Assembly: GCF_038397715.1 (NCBI RefSeq)
Contig: NZ_CP151633.1
Location: 3,348,001 to 3,412,000, forward strand
DNA length: 64,000 nt
Reading direction: 5' to 3'
Source: Microbacterium sp. LWO14-1.2
GTDB lineage: Bacteria; Actinomycetota; Actinomycetes; Actinomycetales; Microbacteriaceae
Under the pieces are notes generated by a model. That model did not search any database and had not been told where the DNA came from. It saw nothing but the letters and a program-made list of their open reading frames with translations. Each line of letters opens with the position of its first letter. The first letter of the stretch is position 1. This document shows, in pieces, positions 8,026 to 18,341 of this stretch. The position numbers and the translations under genes were made by a program.

Positions 8026-10028
8026 CCGTGGACGAGGCGCGACTGGTCGAGCAGCGGACCTACCCGCCGTCGGCCCGCGTCGCCGCCGCCGCGAACGTGA
8101 CGGCTGAGGCCTATGCCGAGGCGGAGACCGATCCGCTCGCGTTCTGGGAACGGGCTGCGCGCCGCCTGGAGTGGGTCCGCGCCTGGGACGCGCCTCTCGA
8201 CTGGCAGCCGCCCACGGCGGAAGCGGGACCCTCCGCGCGGTGGTTCACGGGTGGACGACTCAACGTCGCCTACAACTGCGTCGACCGGCACGTCGACGCA
8301 GGACGGGGCGACAAGGTCGCTCTGCACTTCGAGGGCGAGCCGGGTGACCGCACCGCGGTGACCTACGCCGACCTCCAGCGCCGGGTGGCGCGGGCCGCCA
8401 ACGCGCTCATCTCCCTCGGCATCCAGGCCGGTGACCGCGTGGTCATCTACCTGCCCGTCCTCGTCGAGACCATCGTCATCACCCTCGCGTGCGCTCGCAT
8501 CGGCGCCGTGCACTCCCTCGTCTTCGGAGGGTTCTCCGCCGAGGCCGTGCGGTTCCGCCTCGCCGACACAGGGGCCAAGCTCCTCGTCACGAGCGACGGG
8601 CAGTTCCGACGCGGCACGGCGACGGAGGTCAAGTCCACCGCGGACACCGCGGCCACCGACCTCCCCGACCTCGAGCACGTCCTCGTCCTGCGGCGAACCG
8701 GACAGGACGTGCCGTGGACCGACGGCCGCGACGTGTGGTGGCACGACGTGGTCGACACCGCGTCGAGCGATCATGCAGCCGAGGCGTTCGACTCCGAGCA
8801 TCCGCTCTTCATCATCTACACCTCGGGCACGACCGGTAAGCCGAAAGGCCTCGTGCACACGTCGGGCGGCTACCTGACCCACGCGAGCTGGGCGCACTGG
8901 GCGCACTTCGACGCCAAGCCGGACGACGTGCACTGGTGCACGGCCGATCTCGCATGGGTGACGGCCCACACGTACGAGATCTACGGACCGCTGTCCAACG
9001 GACTCACCCAGGTCATCTACGAGGGCACTCCGGACACCCCGGATCGTGAGCGCCATCTCGAGATCATCGAGCGCTACGGCGTCACCGTCTACTACACGGC
9101 TCCCACGCTCATCCGGACCTTCATGACCTGGTTCGGCGCCGACCTCCCGCAGGGGCACGACCTCTCGACCCTGCGACTGCTCGGCACGGTGGGCGAGGCG
9201 ATCAACCCCGAGGCCTGGGTCTGGTTCCGTCGCAACTTCGGACGCGACGAGCTGCCGGTGGTCGACACCTGGTGGCAGTCGGAGACGGGAGCGGCCATGA
9301 TCGCTCCGCTTCCCGGTGCGACCACTCTCAAGCCCGGCTCGGCGTCCGTTCCGCTTCCTGGCATCGACGCGACCGTCGTCGACGAGCTCGGCATCGAGAT
9401 CGAACCCGGCCGCTCGGGCACCCTGGTGGTGCGCCGCCCCTGGCCCGGTATGGCCAGGACCGTGTGGGGCGACCCCGCGCGGTACCGGTCCGCCTATTGG
9501 GCGGCGTATGCCGGGCACGGCGAATGGGGCGGGTTCTACGTCGCCGGCGACGGGGCCACGCGTGACGCCGAAGGCTACATCTGGATCCTCGGACGCCTCG
9601 ACGACGTCGTGAACGTCTCGGGACACCGCCTCTCCACGATCGAGATCGAGTCGGCCCTCGTCGCCCACGACACCGTGGGGGAGGCGGGCACCGCCGGCGT
9701 CTCCGACCCCGTGACCGGACAGGCCGTCGTCGCCTTCGTGACTCCGTCCGGCCGGTCCGAGGTCTCGCCGGTCGAGCTCCGCGGCGAGGTGGCGCGCGCC
9801 ATCGGACCGGTCGCCAAGCCCAAGCACGTGGTCGTGGTGTCCGACCTGCCCAAGACCCGCTCCGGCAAGATCATGCGCCGCCTCCTCGCACAGCTCTGGG
9901 AGGCCGAGCAGGACCGACGAGCGGGCCGCGCGGCGCCGCCGCTCGGCGACACCACTTCTCTGCAGAACCCCTGGGCCGTCGACGACATCGCCGCCGTGCT
10001 CGCGAACGCCGAACTGAGGACAGCATGA
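8022..10028 (+). CDS. Acetyl-CoA synthetase-like AMP-forming acyl-CoA ligase
   Basis: The 668-residue enzyme has the full domain order of acetyl-CoA synthetase: an ACAS-N region (about 25-90), the ATP-binding loop YTSGTTGKPKG (about 266-276), VDTWWQSETG, the hinge-region GRLDDVVNVSGHRLST, and the C-terminal catalytic/acetylation lysine in KTRSGKIMRR. The Trp pair in DTWWQ is the feature that limits Acs substrates to acetate or propionate. It should make acyl-CoA plus AMP and pyrophosphate. The ATG at 8022 overlaps the permease stop (ATGA); the much longer open frame upstream is the permease gene read in another frame. What acid it activates in this operon is open; acs itself is the best family match. 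Confidence 0.88.
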   Translation: MTVDEARLVEQRTYPPSARVAAAANVTAEAYAEAETDPLAFWERAARRLEWVRAWDAPLDWQPPTAEAGPSARWFTGGRLNVAYNCVDRHVDAGRGDKVALHFEGEPGDRTAVTYADLQRRVARAANALISLGIQAGDRVVIYLPVLVETIVITLACARIGAVHSLVFGGFSAEAVRFRLADTGAKLLVTSDGQFRRGTATEVKSTADTAATDLPDLEHVLVLRRTGQDVPWTDGRDVWWHDVVDTASSDHAAEAFDSEHPLFIIYTSGTTGKPKGLVHTSGGYLTHASWAHWAHFDAKPDDVHWCTADLAWVTAHTYEIYGPLSNGLTQVIYEGTPDTPDRERHLEIIERYGVTVYYTAPTLIRTFMTWFGADLPQGHDLSTLRLLGTVGEAINPEAWVWFRRNFGRDELPVVDTWWQSETGAAMIAPLPGATTLKPGSASVPLPGIDATVVDELGIEIEPGRSGTLVVRRPWPGMARTVWGDPARYRSAYWAAYAGHGEWGGFYVAGDGATRDAEGYIWILGRLDDVVNVSGHRLSTIEIESALVAHDTVGEAGTAGVSDPVTGQAVVAFVTPSGRSEVSPVELRGEVARAIGPVAKPKHVVVVSDLPKTRSGKIMRRLLAQLWEAEQDRRAGRAAPPLGDTTSLQNPWAVDDIAAVLANAELRTA

Positions 10029-11329
10029 CGGAAGAACACCGCTTCGGATTCCGCACCAGAGCGCTCCACGCCGGAGGCACGCCCGACGCGTCGACCGGTG
10101 CGCGCGCCGTGCCGATCTACCAGACCACGTCGTTCGTGTTCGACGACGCGGCCGACGCGGGCAATCTCTTCGCCCTGCAGAAGTACGGGAACATCTACTC
10201 GCGCATCGGCAACCCCACGGTCGCCGCGCTGGAGGAACGACTCGCCTCGCTCGAGGGCGGGATCGGCGCCGTCGCGACGGCATCCGGCATGAGCGCCGAG
10301 TTCATCACGTTCGCCGCGCTCGTCGGCGCGGGTGATCACGTCGTCGCGGCGGCCCAGCTGTACGGCGGCACGGTGACGCAGCTCGACGTGACCCTGCGCC
10401 GCTTCGGCGTCGACACGACGTTCGTCGCCTCAACCGATCCCGCGGACTATGCGGCCGCCATCCGCCCGGAGACCAAGGTCGTGTACGTCGAGATGATCGG
10501 CAACCCCTCCGGCGAGATCGCCGACATCGAGGGGCTCGCCGAGGTCGCCCATGCGGCGGGCGTGCCGCTCGTCGTCGACGCGACCCTGGCCACGCCGTAC
10601 CTCGCGCGTCCGCTCGAGCACGGCGCCGACATCGTCATCCACTCGGTCACGAAGTTCCTGGGCGGGCATGGCACGACCCTCGGCGGCATCGTGATCGAGA
10701 AGGGCACGTTCGACTGGGGGAACGGCCGCTTCCCGCAGATGACCGAGCCTGTCGCCTCGTACGGCGGCATCAAGTGGTGGGACAACTTCGGGGAGTACGG
10801 GTTCCTGACGAAGCTGCGCACCGAGCAGCTCCGCGACATCGGCCCGGCGTTGAGCCCCCAGGCCGCGTTCAATCTGCTGCAGGGCATCGAGACCCTGCCG
10901 CAGCGCACCGACGCCCATCTCGCGAACGCGAGGGTCGTCGCGGAATGGCTCGCCGCCGACCCGCGGGTCGCCTACGTGACCTGGGCGGGGCTCGAGGAGC
11001 ATCCGCATCACGAGCGGGCCGCGAAGTACCTGCCGCTCGGCCCTGGGTCGGTCTTCGCCTTCGGCGTCAAGGCCGACGACGGCCGCGTCGCGGGGGAGAG
11101 GCTCATCGAGAACCTGCAGCTCGCCTCGCACCTCGCGAACATCGGAGACGCGAGGACCCTCGTGATCCACCCCGCATCGACGACGCACCGACAGCTGACC
11201 GACGGGCAGCTGGTCGGGGCGGGCGTGCGCTCGGACCTCATCCGCATCTCGGTCGGCCTCGAAGACGCCGACGACATCATCTGGGACCTGGACCAGGCCC
11301 TCACCATCGCGACGGGGGAGAACCGATGA
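10025..11329 (+). CDS. metY: O-acetylhomoserine sulfhydrylase (PLP enzyme)
   Basis: The 434-residue enzyme belongs to the Cys/Met-metabolism PLP family. The PLP lysine is K210 in SVTKFLGGHGT, with YSRIGNPTVAALEERLASLEG near the N-terminus. Length and these motifs fit O-acetylhomoserine sulfhydrylase, which joins O-acetylhomoserine with sulfide to give homocysteine, and with methanethiol to give methionine. The ATG at 10025 overlaps the ligase stop by 4 nt. The homologous cystathionine gamma-synthase is shorter (about 390). No metX or homoserine acetyltransferase lies in the window. Confidence 0.92.
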   Translation: MTEEHRFGFRTRALHAGGTPDASTGARAVPIYQTTSFVFDDAADAGNLFALQKYGNIYSRIGNPTVAALEERLASLEGGIGAVATASGMSAEFITFAALVGAGDHVVAAAQLYGGTVTQLDVTLRRFGVDTTFVASTDPADYAAAIRPETKVVYVEMIGNPSGEIADIEGLAEVAHAAGVPLVVDATLATPYLARPLEHGADIVIHSVTKFLGGHGTTLGGIVIEKGTFDWGNGRFPQMTEPVASYGGIKWWDNFGEYGFLTKLRTEQLRDIGPALSPQAAFNLLQGIETLPQRTDAHLANARVVAEWLAADPRVAYVTWAGLEEHPHHERAAKYLPLGPGSVFAFGVKADDGRVAGERLIENLQLASHLANIGDARTLVIHPASTTHRQLTDGQLVGAGVRSDLIRISVGLEDADDIIWDLDQALTIATGENR

Positions 11330-11907
11330 GCGACACGACGCCGGCGGGCGACAGCTGCGCCGTTCCCGCCCCGCAGGACGCGGCGGCCTGCGCGCTGCCC
11401 GGCGCCGCGCCGGAGGTCGCGGGGCGCACCTGGATCGGCCCCGGACAGCAGGAGCGGTTCGCGATCCTCCGCCGCACGAAGTCCATCGCGATCGTCGGCG
11501 CGTCGAACAACCCCGCCCGTGCGTCATACTTCGTCGCCACCTACCTCCTCTCGAGCACGCCGTACGACGTCTACCTGGTCAATCCGAGGGAGAAGGAGAT
11601 CCTCGGGCAGCCGGTGTACGCGTCTCTCGCCGACCTGCCCGTCGTGCCCGACCTCGTCGACGTCTTCCGCCGTCACGAAGACCTTCCCGGCGTCGCCCAG
11701 GAGGCGATCGACGTCGGCGCGAAGGCGCTGTGGCTGCAGCTGGGATCGTGGAATGAGGATGCCGCGGCGCTGGCGCAGAGCGCAGGTCTCTCCGTCGTGA
11801 TGGACCGCTGCGTCAAGATCGAGCACGCGCGGTTCCACGGCGGGCTCCATCTCGCCGGCTTCGACACCGGGGTCATCAGCTCGCGACGGCAGCTGCTGTC
11901 GCGCTGA
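11326..11907 (+). CDS. CoA-binding (Rossmann-fold) protein
   Basis: The 193-residue protein has a CoA_binding-family Rossmann domain from about residue 45 (SIAIVGASNNPARASYFVATYL), then VYLVNPREKEILGQPVYASL, DLVDVFRRHEDLP and ALWLQLGSWNEDAA; MDRCVKIEH follows near the C-terminus. Proteins of this YccU-like family bind CoA and have been suggested to sense or act on acyl-CoA, but the role is not settled. The ATGA overlap with metY makes it the last of six coupled genes. The first 40 residues are Ala/Pro-rich and probably disordered. A fused metY-CoA-binding neighbourhood is common in actinobacteria, supporting a link to sulfur amino-acid synthesis. Confidence 0.85.
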   Translation: MSDTTPAGDSCAVPAPQDAAACALPGAAPEVAGRTWIGPGQQERFAILRRTKSIAIVGASNNPARASYFVATYLLSSTPYDVYLVNPREKEILGQPVYASLADLPVVPDLVDVFRRHEDLPGVAQEAIDVGAKALWLQLGSWNEDAAALAQSAGLSVVMDRCVKIEHARFHGGLHLAGFDTGVISSRRQLLSR

Positions 11908-11925
11908 GCGTCGACCAGCGAAGCC

Positions 11926-11931
11926 TAGACT
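11926..11931 (+). promoter_or_regulatory. Candidate -10 box for leaderless coaE
   Basis: TAGACT ends 6 nt before the coaE ATG at 11938, just after the stop of the CoA-binding gene. No ribosome-binding site is present. Confidence 0.55.
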
Positions 11932-11937
11932 GGCGGC

Positions 11938-12537
11938 ATGCCTCTCATCGCGCTGACCGGCGGCATCGCCTCGGGCAAGTCGACCATCGCCCGCAGGCTC
12001 GCGGAGCACGGCGCGACGATCGTCGACGCGGATCAGATCGTCCGGGACGTGCAGGCGCCGGGGAGCCCGGTGCTGAGGGAGATCGCCGAGGTCTTCGGAG
12101 GCGAGGTCATCAGTCCTGACGGCTCGCTCGACCGAGCGGCGCTCGGTGCCCGGGTCTTCGCGGATGCCGACCTGCTCGCGCGGCTCAACGCCATCGTGCA
12201 CCCCGCCGTGCGCGCTGAGTCCCAACGGCGGTTCGACGCGGCATCCGCCCGGGAGCCCGACGGGGTCGTCGTCTACGACGTGCCGCTCCTCGTCGAGGCC
12301 AGGGTCGACGACCCCTGGGACGTGATCGTCGTCGCCCACGCCCCCGCGGACGTCCGTCTCGAGCGGCTCATCGAACTCCGAGGCATGGAGCGCGGAGCAG
12401 CACAGGACCGCATCGACGCCCAGGTGTCGGACGAGCGGCGGCTGGCGATCGCTGACGAGGTTATCGACACCTCCGGCACGCTCGAGGAGACCGTCGCGCA
12501 GACGGATGAGCTCTGGCAGCGGATCCGCGCGCGGTGA
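11938..12537 (+). CDS. coaE: Dephospho-CoA kinase
   Basis: This 199-residue kinase makes coenzyme A from dephospho-CoA in the last step of CoA synthesis. The P-loop GGIASGKST is at residues 8-16, followed by VDADQIVRDV, the conserved NAIVHPAVR and YDVPLLVEA. It is the short form without the UPF0157 fusion found in mycobacteria. It lies 30 nt after the CoA-binding gene but seems to have its own leaderless promoter. The MFS gene overlaps its end by 4 nt (GTGA). Confidence 0.96.
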   Translation: MPLIALTGGIASGKSTIARRLAEHGATIVDADQIVRDVQAPGSPVLREIAEVFGGEVISPDGSLDRAALGARVFADADLLARLNAIVHPAVRAESQRRFDAASAREPDGVVVYDVPLLVEARVDDPWDVIVVAHAPADVRLERLIELRGMERGAAQDRIDAQVSDERRLAIADEVIDTSGTLEETVAQTDELWQRIRAR

Positions 12538-13763
12538 CCTTCACCGGCCACGCACCAGGCTCGTCCTCGTATCGCCGGCTGATCGTCGGGTTGTTCTTCG
12601 CGGGGATCGCGACCTTCGCCCAGCTGTATTCTCCGCAGGCCGTGCTGCCGCAGGTCGCGGCCGACCTCGAGGTGTCGCCGGCGACCGCGGCGCTCACGGT
12701 CTCGGCGGCGACGCTCGGGCTCGCCGCCGCGGTGATCCCGTGGTCGCTCGTCGCCGACCGCGTCGGCCGGGTGCAGGCCATGGCGATCGGCGTGATCGCC
12801 GCGACCGTGTTCGGCCTGCTCGCCCCGCTGAGCTCGGCTCTCGAGATGCTGCTCCTGCTGAGGCTGCTGGAGGGCATCGCGCTGGGAGCCATCCCCGCGG
12901 TCGCTCTGGCGTTCCTGAGTGAGGAGGTCACGGCGCGCAGTGCGGCGGCCGCCGCCGGCAGCTATATCGCAGGAACGACCGTGGGCGGACTGGTGGGACG
13001 AGTGCTGTCGGGGATCGTCGGCGAGCCGGCGGGCTGGCGAGCGGGGCTGTGGACCGTCGCCGCCGTCTGCGTCCTCGCCGCCGTCCTGTTCCTCTGGCTC
13101 ACCCCGAGAGCGCAGGGGTTCGTGCCCGGTCGGCTCCGGGCGGGAGGGGACGTCACAGGAGTCCTGGCTCGACTGGTGACGCCGCTGCGATCAGGGGCCC
13201 AGCTCGCGCTCTACGCCCAGGGCTTCCTGCTCATGGGCGCCTTCGTGGCGGTCTACAACTACCTCGGCTTCCACCTCGCTGCTCCGCCGTTCGCGCTGCC
13301 GGCGTGGCTCGTGACGTTGCTGTTCCTCGCCTATCTCGCCGGCACCGTCTCGTCGCCGTGGGCGGGCGCGCTGGCCTCGCGGATCGGGCGGTATCCGGTG
13401 CTGCTCGGCGCGACGGCGCTGATGACGGCCGGTGCTCTGACCATGCTGGCGGGGGTCGCCTGGGTCGTCCTGATCGGTCTCCTGCTGTTCACCGCCGGGT
13501 TCTTCGCCGCCCATGCCGTCGCGTCGGGCTGGGCACCTGTCGCGGCCGGTCCGGCGACGCGCGCGCAGGCCTCCTCGCTGTACTACTTCGGCTACTACGC
13601 GGGGTCGAGTCTGTTCGGCTGGGCGCTCGGCATCGTCTTCGGCTCGGCCGACTGGACGTGGTTCGTCGTCGCCGTCGTCGCGCTCTGCGCGGTCGCCGCC
13701 GGCCTCGCGTCCGCGGCACTGCGGGGGACACCGGGAGCACGGCCCTTCGCCGACCCCGCCTGA
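12534..13763 (+). CDS. MFS transporter (YnfM-like)
   Basis: The 409-residue protein has about 12 hydrophobic helices and an MFS loop motif between helices 2 and 3 (VADRVGRVQAMAIG), with a repeated one in the second half (LASRIGRYPVLLGATAL). The opening IATFAQLYSPQAVLPQVAADL matches the YnfM/YdhC-like exporter group. Substrate is unknown. It starts at GTG 12534, coupled to coaE by a GTGA overlap. There is no regulator next to it. Confidence 0.87.
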   Translation: MTFTGHAPGSSSYRRLIVGLFFAGIATFAQLYSPQAVLPQVAADLEVSPATAALTVSAATLGLAAAVIPWSLVADRVGRVQAMAIGVIAATVFGLLAPLSSALEMLLLLRLLEGIALGAIPAVALAFLSEEVTARSAAAAAGSYIAGTTVGGLVGRVLSGIVGEPAGWRAGLWTVAAVCVLAAVLFLWLTPRAQGFVPGRLRAGGDVTGVLARLVTPLRSGAQLALYAQGFLLMGAFVAVYNYLGFHLAAPPFALPAWLVTLLFLAYLAGTVSSPWAGALASRIGRYPVLLGATALMTAGALTMLAGVAWVVLIGLLLFTAGFFAAHAVASGWAPVAAGPATRAQASSLYYFGYYAGSSLFGWALGIVFGSADWTWFVVAVVALCAVAAGLASAALRGTPGARPFADPA

Positions 13764-13811
13764 GCGGAGGGGCGGCCTGCCCGCCGCGACCCCGATGTCG
13801 GTGGCCCGGCC

Positions 13812-13817
13812 TACGCT
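13812..13817 (+). promoter_or_regulatory. Candidate -10 box for leaderless uvrB
   Basis: TACGCT lies 6 nt before the uvrB ATG at 13824. I saw no actinobacterial LexA box (TCGAAC-N4-GTTCGA type) in the 60 nt upstream. Confidence 0.5.
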
Positions 13818-13823
13818 TGATGT

Positions 13824-15896
<2,073 letters not shown>

Positions 15897-15913
15897 GCGG
15901 AAGGCCTCTGACG

Positions 15914-16246
15914 ATGGATGCTGCCGGAGAAGAGCTCGCGGACCGGGTGCGGGCGCTGCTGACGCTGGGCGGAGACGTCGAGGAGAAGCGGATGTTCGGC
16001 ACCCGGGCTTTCCTCGTCGACGGCCACATCCTCGTCGGTGCGCGCTCGGCGGGAGTGCTTCTGGTCCGAGTGCACGAAGAGACCGGCGCGGCGCTGGTCG
16101 CGCGACCGGGTGTGACGACCGCGGTGATGGGTCCCCGCACGATGGGAACCGGCTGGCTCGACGTCGCACCCGAGGCGACCGCCGACGACGAGGCGCTCGC
16201 GTTCTGGCTGGACATCGCGCGGGAGGACGCCGACCGACAGGAGTGA
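15914..16246 (+). CDS. TfoX N-terminal-domain family protein
   Basis: This small 110-residue protein contains the TfoX-N fold, seen in EEKRMFGTRAFLVDGHILVGA and the following strand/helix pattern. In gamma-proteobacteria TfoX controls competence, but short single-domain actinobacterial members have no shown role. The start follows GGAAGG with good spacing. It is 17 nt downstream of uvrB and probably in the same transcript, closed by a small hairpin. Confidence 0.8.
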   Translation: MDAAGEELADRVRALLTLGGDVEEKRMFGTRAFLVDGHILVGARSAGVLLVRVHEETGAALVARPGVTTAVMGPRTMGTGWLDVAPEATADDEALAFWLDIAREDADRQE

Positions 16247-16252
16247 CGGTCG

Positions 16253-16271
16253 ACCGGTCCTGACGACCGGT
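16253..16271 (+). terminator. Weak terminator hairpin after uvrB operon
   Basis: ACCGGTC (16253-16259) and GACCGGT (16265-16271) can form a 7-bp stem with a 5-nt loop just after the TfoX-N gene stop. The rest of 16272-16328 shows nothing. Confidence 0.4.
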
Positions 16272-16328
16272 AGCGCCTGGCGCCCTGTGGAACCGGGCCG
16301 CTCAGGGGCGGATCGACCTCGCCGCTGT

Positions 16329-16568
16329 TCAGGGGCAGTGCACGAGGGTCTTCGGTCCCGATCGATCGATGACGTGAGTGCTCATCGGGGCACCGCACAG
16401 CGGGCAGGCACGTTCGGCGCGCTCGGCCGCGCTCGGCGGCGGAGTCTTCTCGTACGGGCCGACCGAGGCCGGCCCGGCGAAGCGGATCAGGTTCGAGTTG
16501 ACCCACGAGTAGAGACCGCCGGCGGCGCGGATGCGGTCGCGGAGGGGAGCACGCTCGGGGTTCGTCAT
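16329..16568 (-). CDS. Small Cys-rich (zinc-ribbon-like) protein, unknown function
   Basis: The 79-residue protein has a basic N-terminus (PERAPLRDRIRAAGG), a Trp/Asn segment (YSWVNSNLIRFAG), and a CPLCGAP knuckle followed by a His/Cys tail ending in VHCP. Four possible ligands could hold one zinc ion, but one pair is irregular. I chose ATG 16568 over 16574 because a TACACT box sits 7 nt before 16568. It faces the OhrR/MarR-type gene, and the shared palindrome covers both promoters, so the regulator very likely controls it. I do not recognise a characterised homologue. Confidence 0.65.
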   Translation of the reverse strand: MTNPERAPLRDRIRAAGGLYSWVNSNLIRFAGPASVGPYEKTPPPSAAERAERACPLCGAPMSTHVIDRSGPKTLVHCP

Positions 16569-16573
16569 GTTCA

Positions 16574-16606
16574 TTAGTGTACTAACGATTAGTGGTCTTG
16601 TATAGT
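16574..16606. promoter_or_regulatory. Divergent promoter with MarR-type operator
   Basis: TTAGT-GT-ACTAA (16574-16585) is a dyad covering the minus-strand -10 (TACACT, 16576-16581) of the small Cys-rich gene. A third ATTAGT half lies at 16588-16593. TATAGT (16601-16606) is the plus-strand -10, 6 nt before the regulator ATG. The layout allows one regulator dimer to block both directions. Confidence 0.65.
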
Positions 16607-16612
16607 GGCGGC

Positions 16613-17053
16613 ATGGCGACCTCCGACGACCTCCTGCGACTCGAGAACCAACTGTGCTTCGCCCTCGTCACCGCGGCGCGCAACGTCGTCGCGATCTATC
16701 GACCGATCCTCGAACCGCTTGGTCTCACTCACCCGCAGTACCTCGTGATGCTCGCACTGTGGGAGCGCGCTCCGCGGTCGCTGAACGACCTCGCGTCGGA
16801 CCTCGCACTCGAGCCCGCGAGCGCATCGCCGCTCGTGAAGCGTCTCGAGACGGACGGTCTCATCGCGCGCCTCCGGAGTGCGGAGGACGAGCGTCGCCTC
16901 GACATCACGCTGACGGACGCGGGGAGGGGGCTCCGCGAGCGCGCCCTCGATGTGCCGCGCCAGGTGATGGAGGCGGTCGGGATGGATGCCGCGGGGATCG
17001 CCGATCTGCGCGACGGCCTCACGCCGTTCGCCGGGCGCCGGGTCGACGTCTGA
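16613..17053 (+). CDS. MarR-family regulator, OhrR-like (peroxide-sensing type)
   Basis: The 146-residue winged-helix protein opens with LENQLCFALVTAARNVVAIY, the same layout as OhrR, where the Cys in QLCF senses organic hydroperoxides. The segment LTHPQYLVMLALWE and wing DERRLDITLTDAGR complete the MarR fold. OhrR normally represses ohr; no ohr gene is here, and the divergent gene is instead a small Cys-rich protein. The ATG at 16613 is chosen over 16592 because TATAGT lies 6 nt upstream (leaderless). The C-terminal dimer helix looks a little short but complete. Confidence 0.85.
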   Translation: MATSDDLLRLENQLCFALVTAARNVVAIYRPILEPLGLTHPQYLVMLALWERAPRSLNDLASDLALEPASASPLVKRLETDGLIARLRSAEDERRLDITLTDAGRGLRERALDVPRQVMEAVGMDAAGIADLRDGLTPFAGRRVDV

Positions 17054-17103
17054 CCCGCACCGGACATTCCTCTCGGCATCCCGCCCCACCGGTGCCCCCA
17101 CTC

Positions 17104-17109
17104 TAGGGT
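17104..17109 (+). promoter_or_regulatory. Candidate -10 box of the DUF4129/MoxR operon
   Basis: TAGGGT ends 6 nt before the ATG at 17116. GGAGG between them could also serve as a ribosome-binding site if transcription starts further up. Confidence 0.45.
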
Positions 17110-17115
17110 GGAGGC

Positions 17116-17868
17116 ATGTCGCGCGCCGTCCGAGAAGAGGCTGAGGCCACGCGACAGCGCCGTCCGCTCGGCCGTGTCCTGCTCGGACTCGTCTCGATCG
17201 CCGGCTTCTTCGCGCTGCTGATGTTCGCTTCCGCGCTGCAGGGGTATCCGGTCTTCGCGCCTGCGCAGGATTCGGGCGCCGCCGTCACCGTCACACCCGA
17301 GCCGCAGCCCGAGGTGACGCAGGGACCGCTGCCTGAGATCCCGCCGCAGGAGGACTCGCCGGTTCTCACGGCCATCGCGATCGTGGTGGCGGTGATCATC
17401 GGGGCCGCGATCCTGCTCATGCTGTTCTTCGGCATCCGTCTTCTGGTCCGTACGCTGCGCGGACTGTGGCGTGACCGGCCCCTCGCACGCCGCGTCGCCG
17501 CTGAGGTCTCCGTGGGTGGTGCGGAGACCGAGGCGCCGTCGTCGGAGCCCGAGGCAGAGGTCGTGCGCCGCGGTGTCGCGCAGGCGCTGCGGGCGATCGG
17601 TGACGGAGCCGAGCCGGGCGACAGCATCATCGCGGCCTGGCAGGGGCTCGAAGAGACCGCGGCCGACGCGGGAGTCGTGCGAGCACGCAGCGAGACGGCC
17701 GCCGAGTTCACGGTGCGGATCCTCGCGCATCGTCCATCGACGTCGGACGAGGTCGCGACGCTGCTGCGCCTCTTCGAGGACGTCCGCTTCGGGGGTCGCG
17801 TGGCGGATGAAGCGGACCGGCGTACCGCGATCCGCTGCCTGCGGGCGATCGAGGAGGGGTGGCGGTGA
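17116..17868 (+). CDS. DUF4129-domain membrane protein
   Basis: The 250-residue protein has two hydrophobic helices (about 20-42 and 85-108) around a Pro/Glu-rich outside loop, then a cytoplasmic C-terminal DUF4129 domain with RARSETAAEFTVRIL and LLRLFEDVRFGGRVADEADRRTA. DUF4129 proteins are usually coded beside MoxR ATPases, DUF58 proteins and transglutaminases, and their role is unknown. It is the first gene of a five-gene operon with 4-nt overlaps; the next gene starts inside its stop codon. Confidence 0.85.
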   Translation: MSRAVREEAEATRQRRPLGRVLLGLVSIAGFFALLMFASALQGYPVFAPAQDSGAAVTVTPEPQPEVTQGPLPEIPPQEDSPVLTAIAIVVAVIIGAAILLMLFFGIRLLVRTLRGLWRDRPLARRVAAEVSVGGAETEAPSSEPEAEVVRRGVAQALRAIGDGAEPGDSIIAAWQGLEETAADAGVVRARSETAAEFTVRILAHRPSTSDEVATLLRLFEDVRFGGRVADEADRRTAIRCLRAIEEGWR

Positions 17869-18341
17869 AGAAGCGGGCTGTCGTCATCGGGCTCGCAGCC
17901 CTGCTCGTGGTGTCGGTGCCGCTACTGCTGTCGATGTTCGGTGTGCCCTTCGACTTCGCGCTCTCCTGGGCGCTGATCGTCGTGGTCCTGATCGCGGTGA
18001 CGCGGCAGGCGTTCACGGACGAGAGCGCCTCATGGCCGCCCCCGCCGCCGTCGCAGCCCGTGCGCGGCTCGGAGGTCGCGCGCCTCGCCTGGTCGATCAA
18101 CTCCCGGACGGGGATCGCCGGCCATGCAGTCGTGAGACGGATCGACCGAGTCCTCCGCCGACGCCTCGCCCGGTGGGGCCTCGACCCCGACGACCCCGAC
18201 CATCACGAGCGCATCGACCTGCTGGTCGGCGAGGACGTGCGCACTCTCCTCCTGCGTCGTGAAGTGCGGCGCACCGACATCGAACGCGTGCTCGACGCGC
18301 TGGATCACCTTCCCCCTCGACCTCAGGAGACGAACCGATGA
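17865..18341 (+). CDS. Membrane protein of the MoxR/DUF58 operon, unknown function
   Basis: The 158-residue protein has two N-terminal hydrophobic helices (about 5-27 and 31-48) and a charged cytoplasmic part rich in Arg and Asp. GTG 17865 is favoured because it overlaps the previous stop (GTGA) and stands 8 nt after GAGGAGG; an in-frame GTG at 17859 is possible. I recognise no domain. Position between DUF4129 and MoxR genes is its main clue. Confidence 0.7.
   Translation: MKKRAVVIGLAALLVVSVPLLLSMFGVPFDFALSWALIVVVLIAVTRQAFTDESASWPPPPPSQPVRGSEVARLAWSINSRTGIAGHAVVRRIDRVLRRRLARWGLDPDDPDHHERIDLLVGEDVRTLLLRREVRRTDIERVLDALDHLPPRPQETNR

Noticed and set aside
13764..13823. Terminator between the MFS gene and uvrB
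   Set aside because: Only a short GGCGG/CCGCC pairing is possible, too weak to report as a feature.
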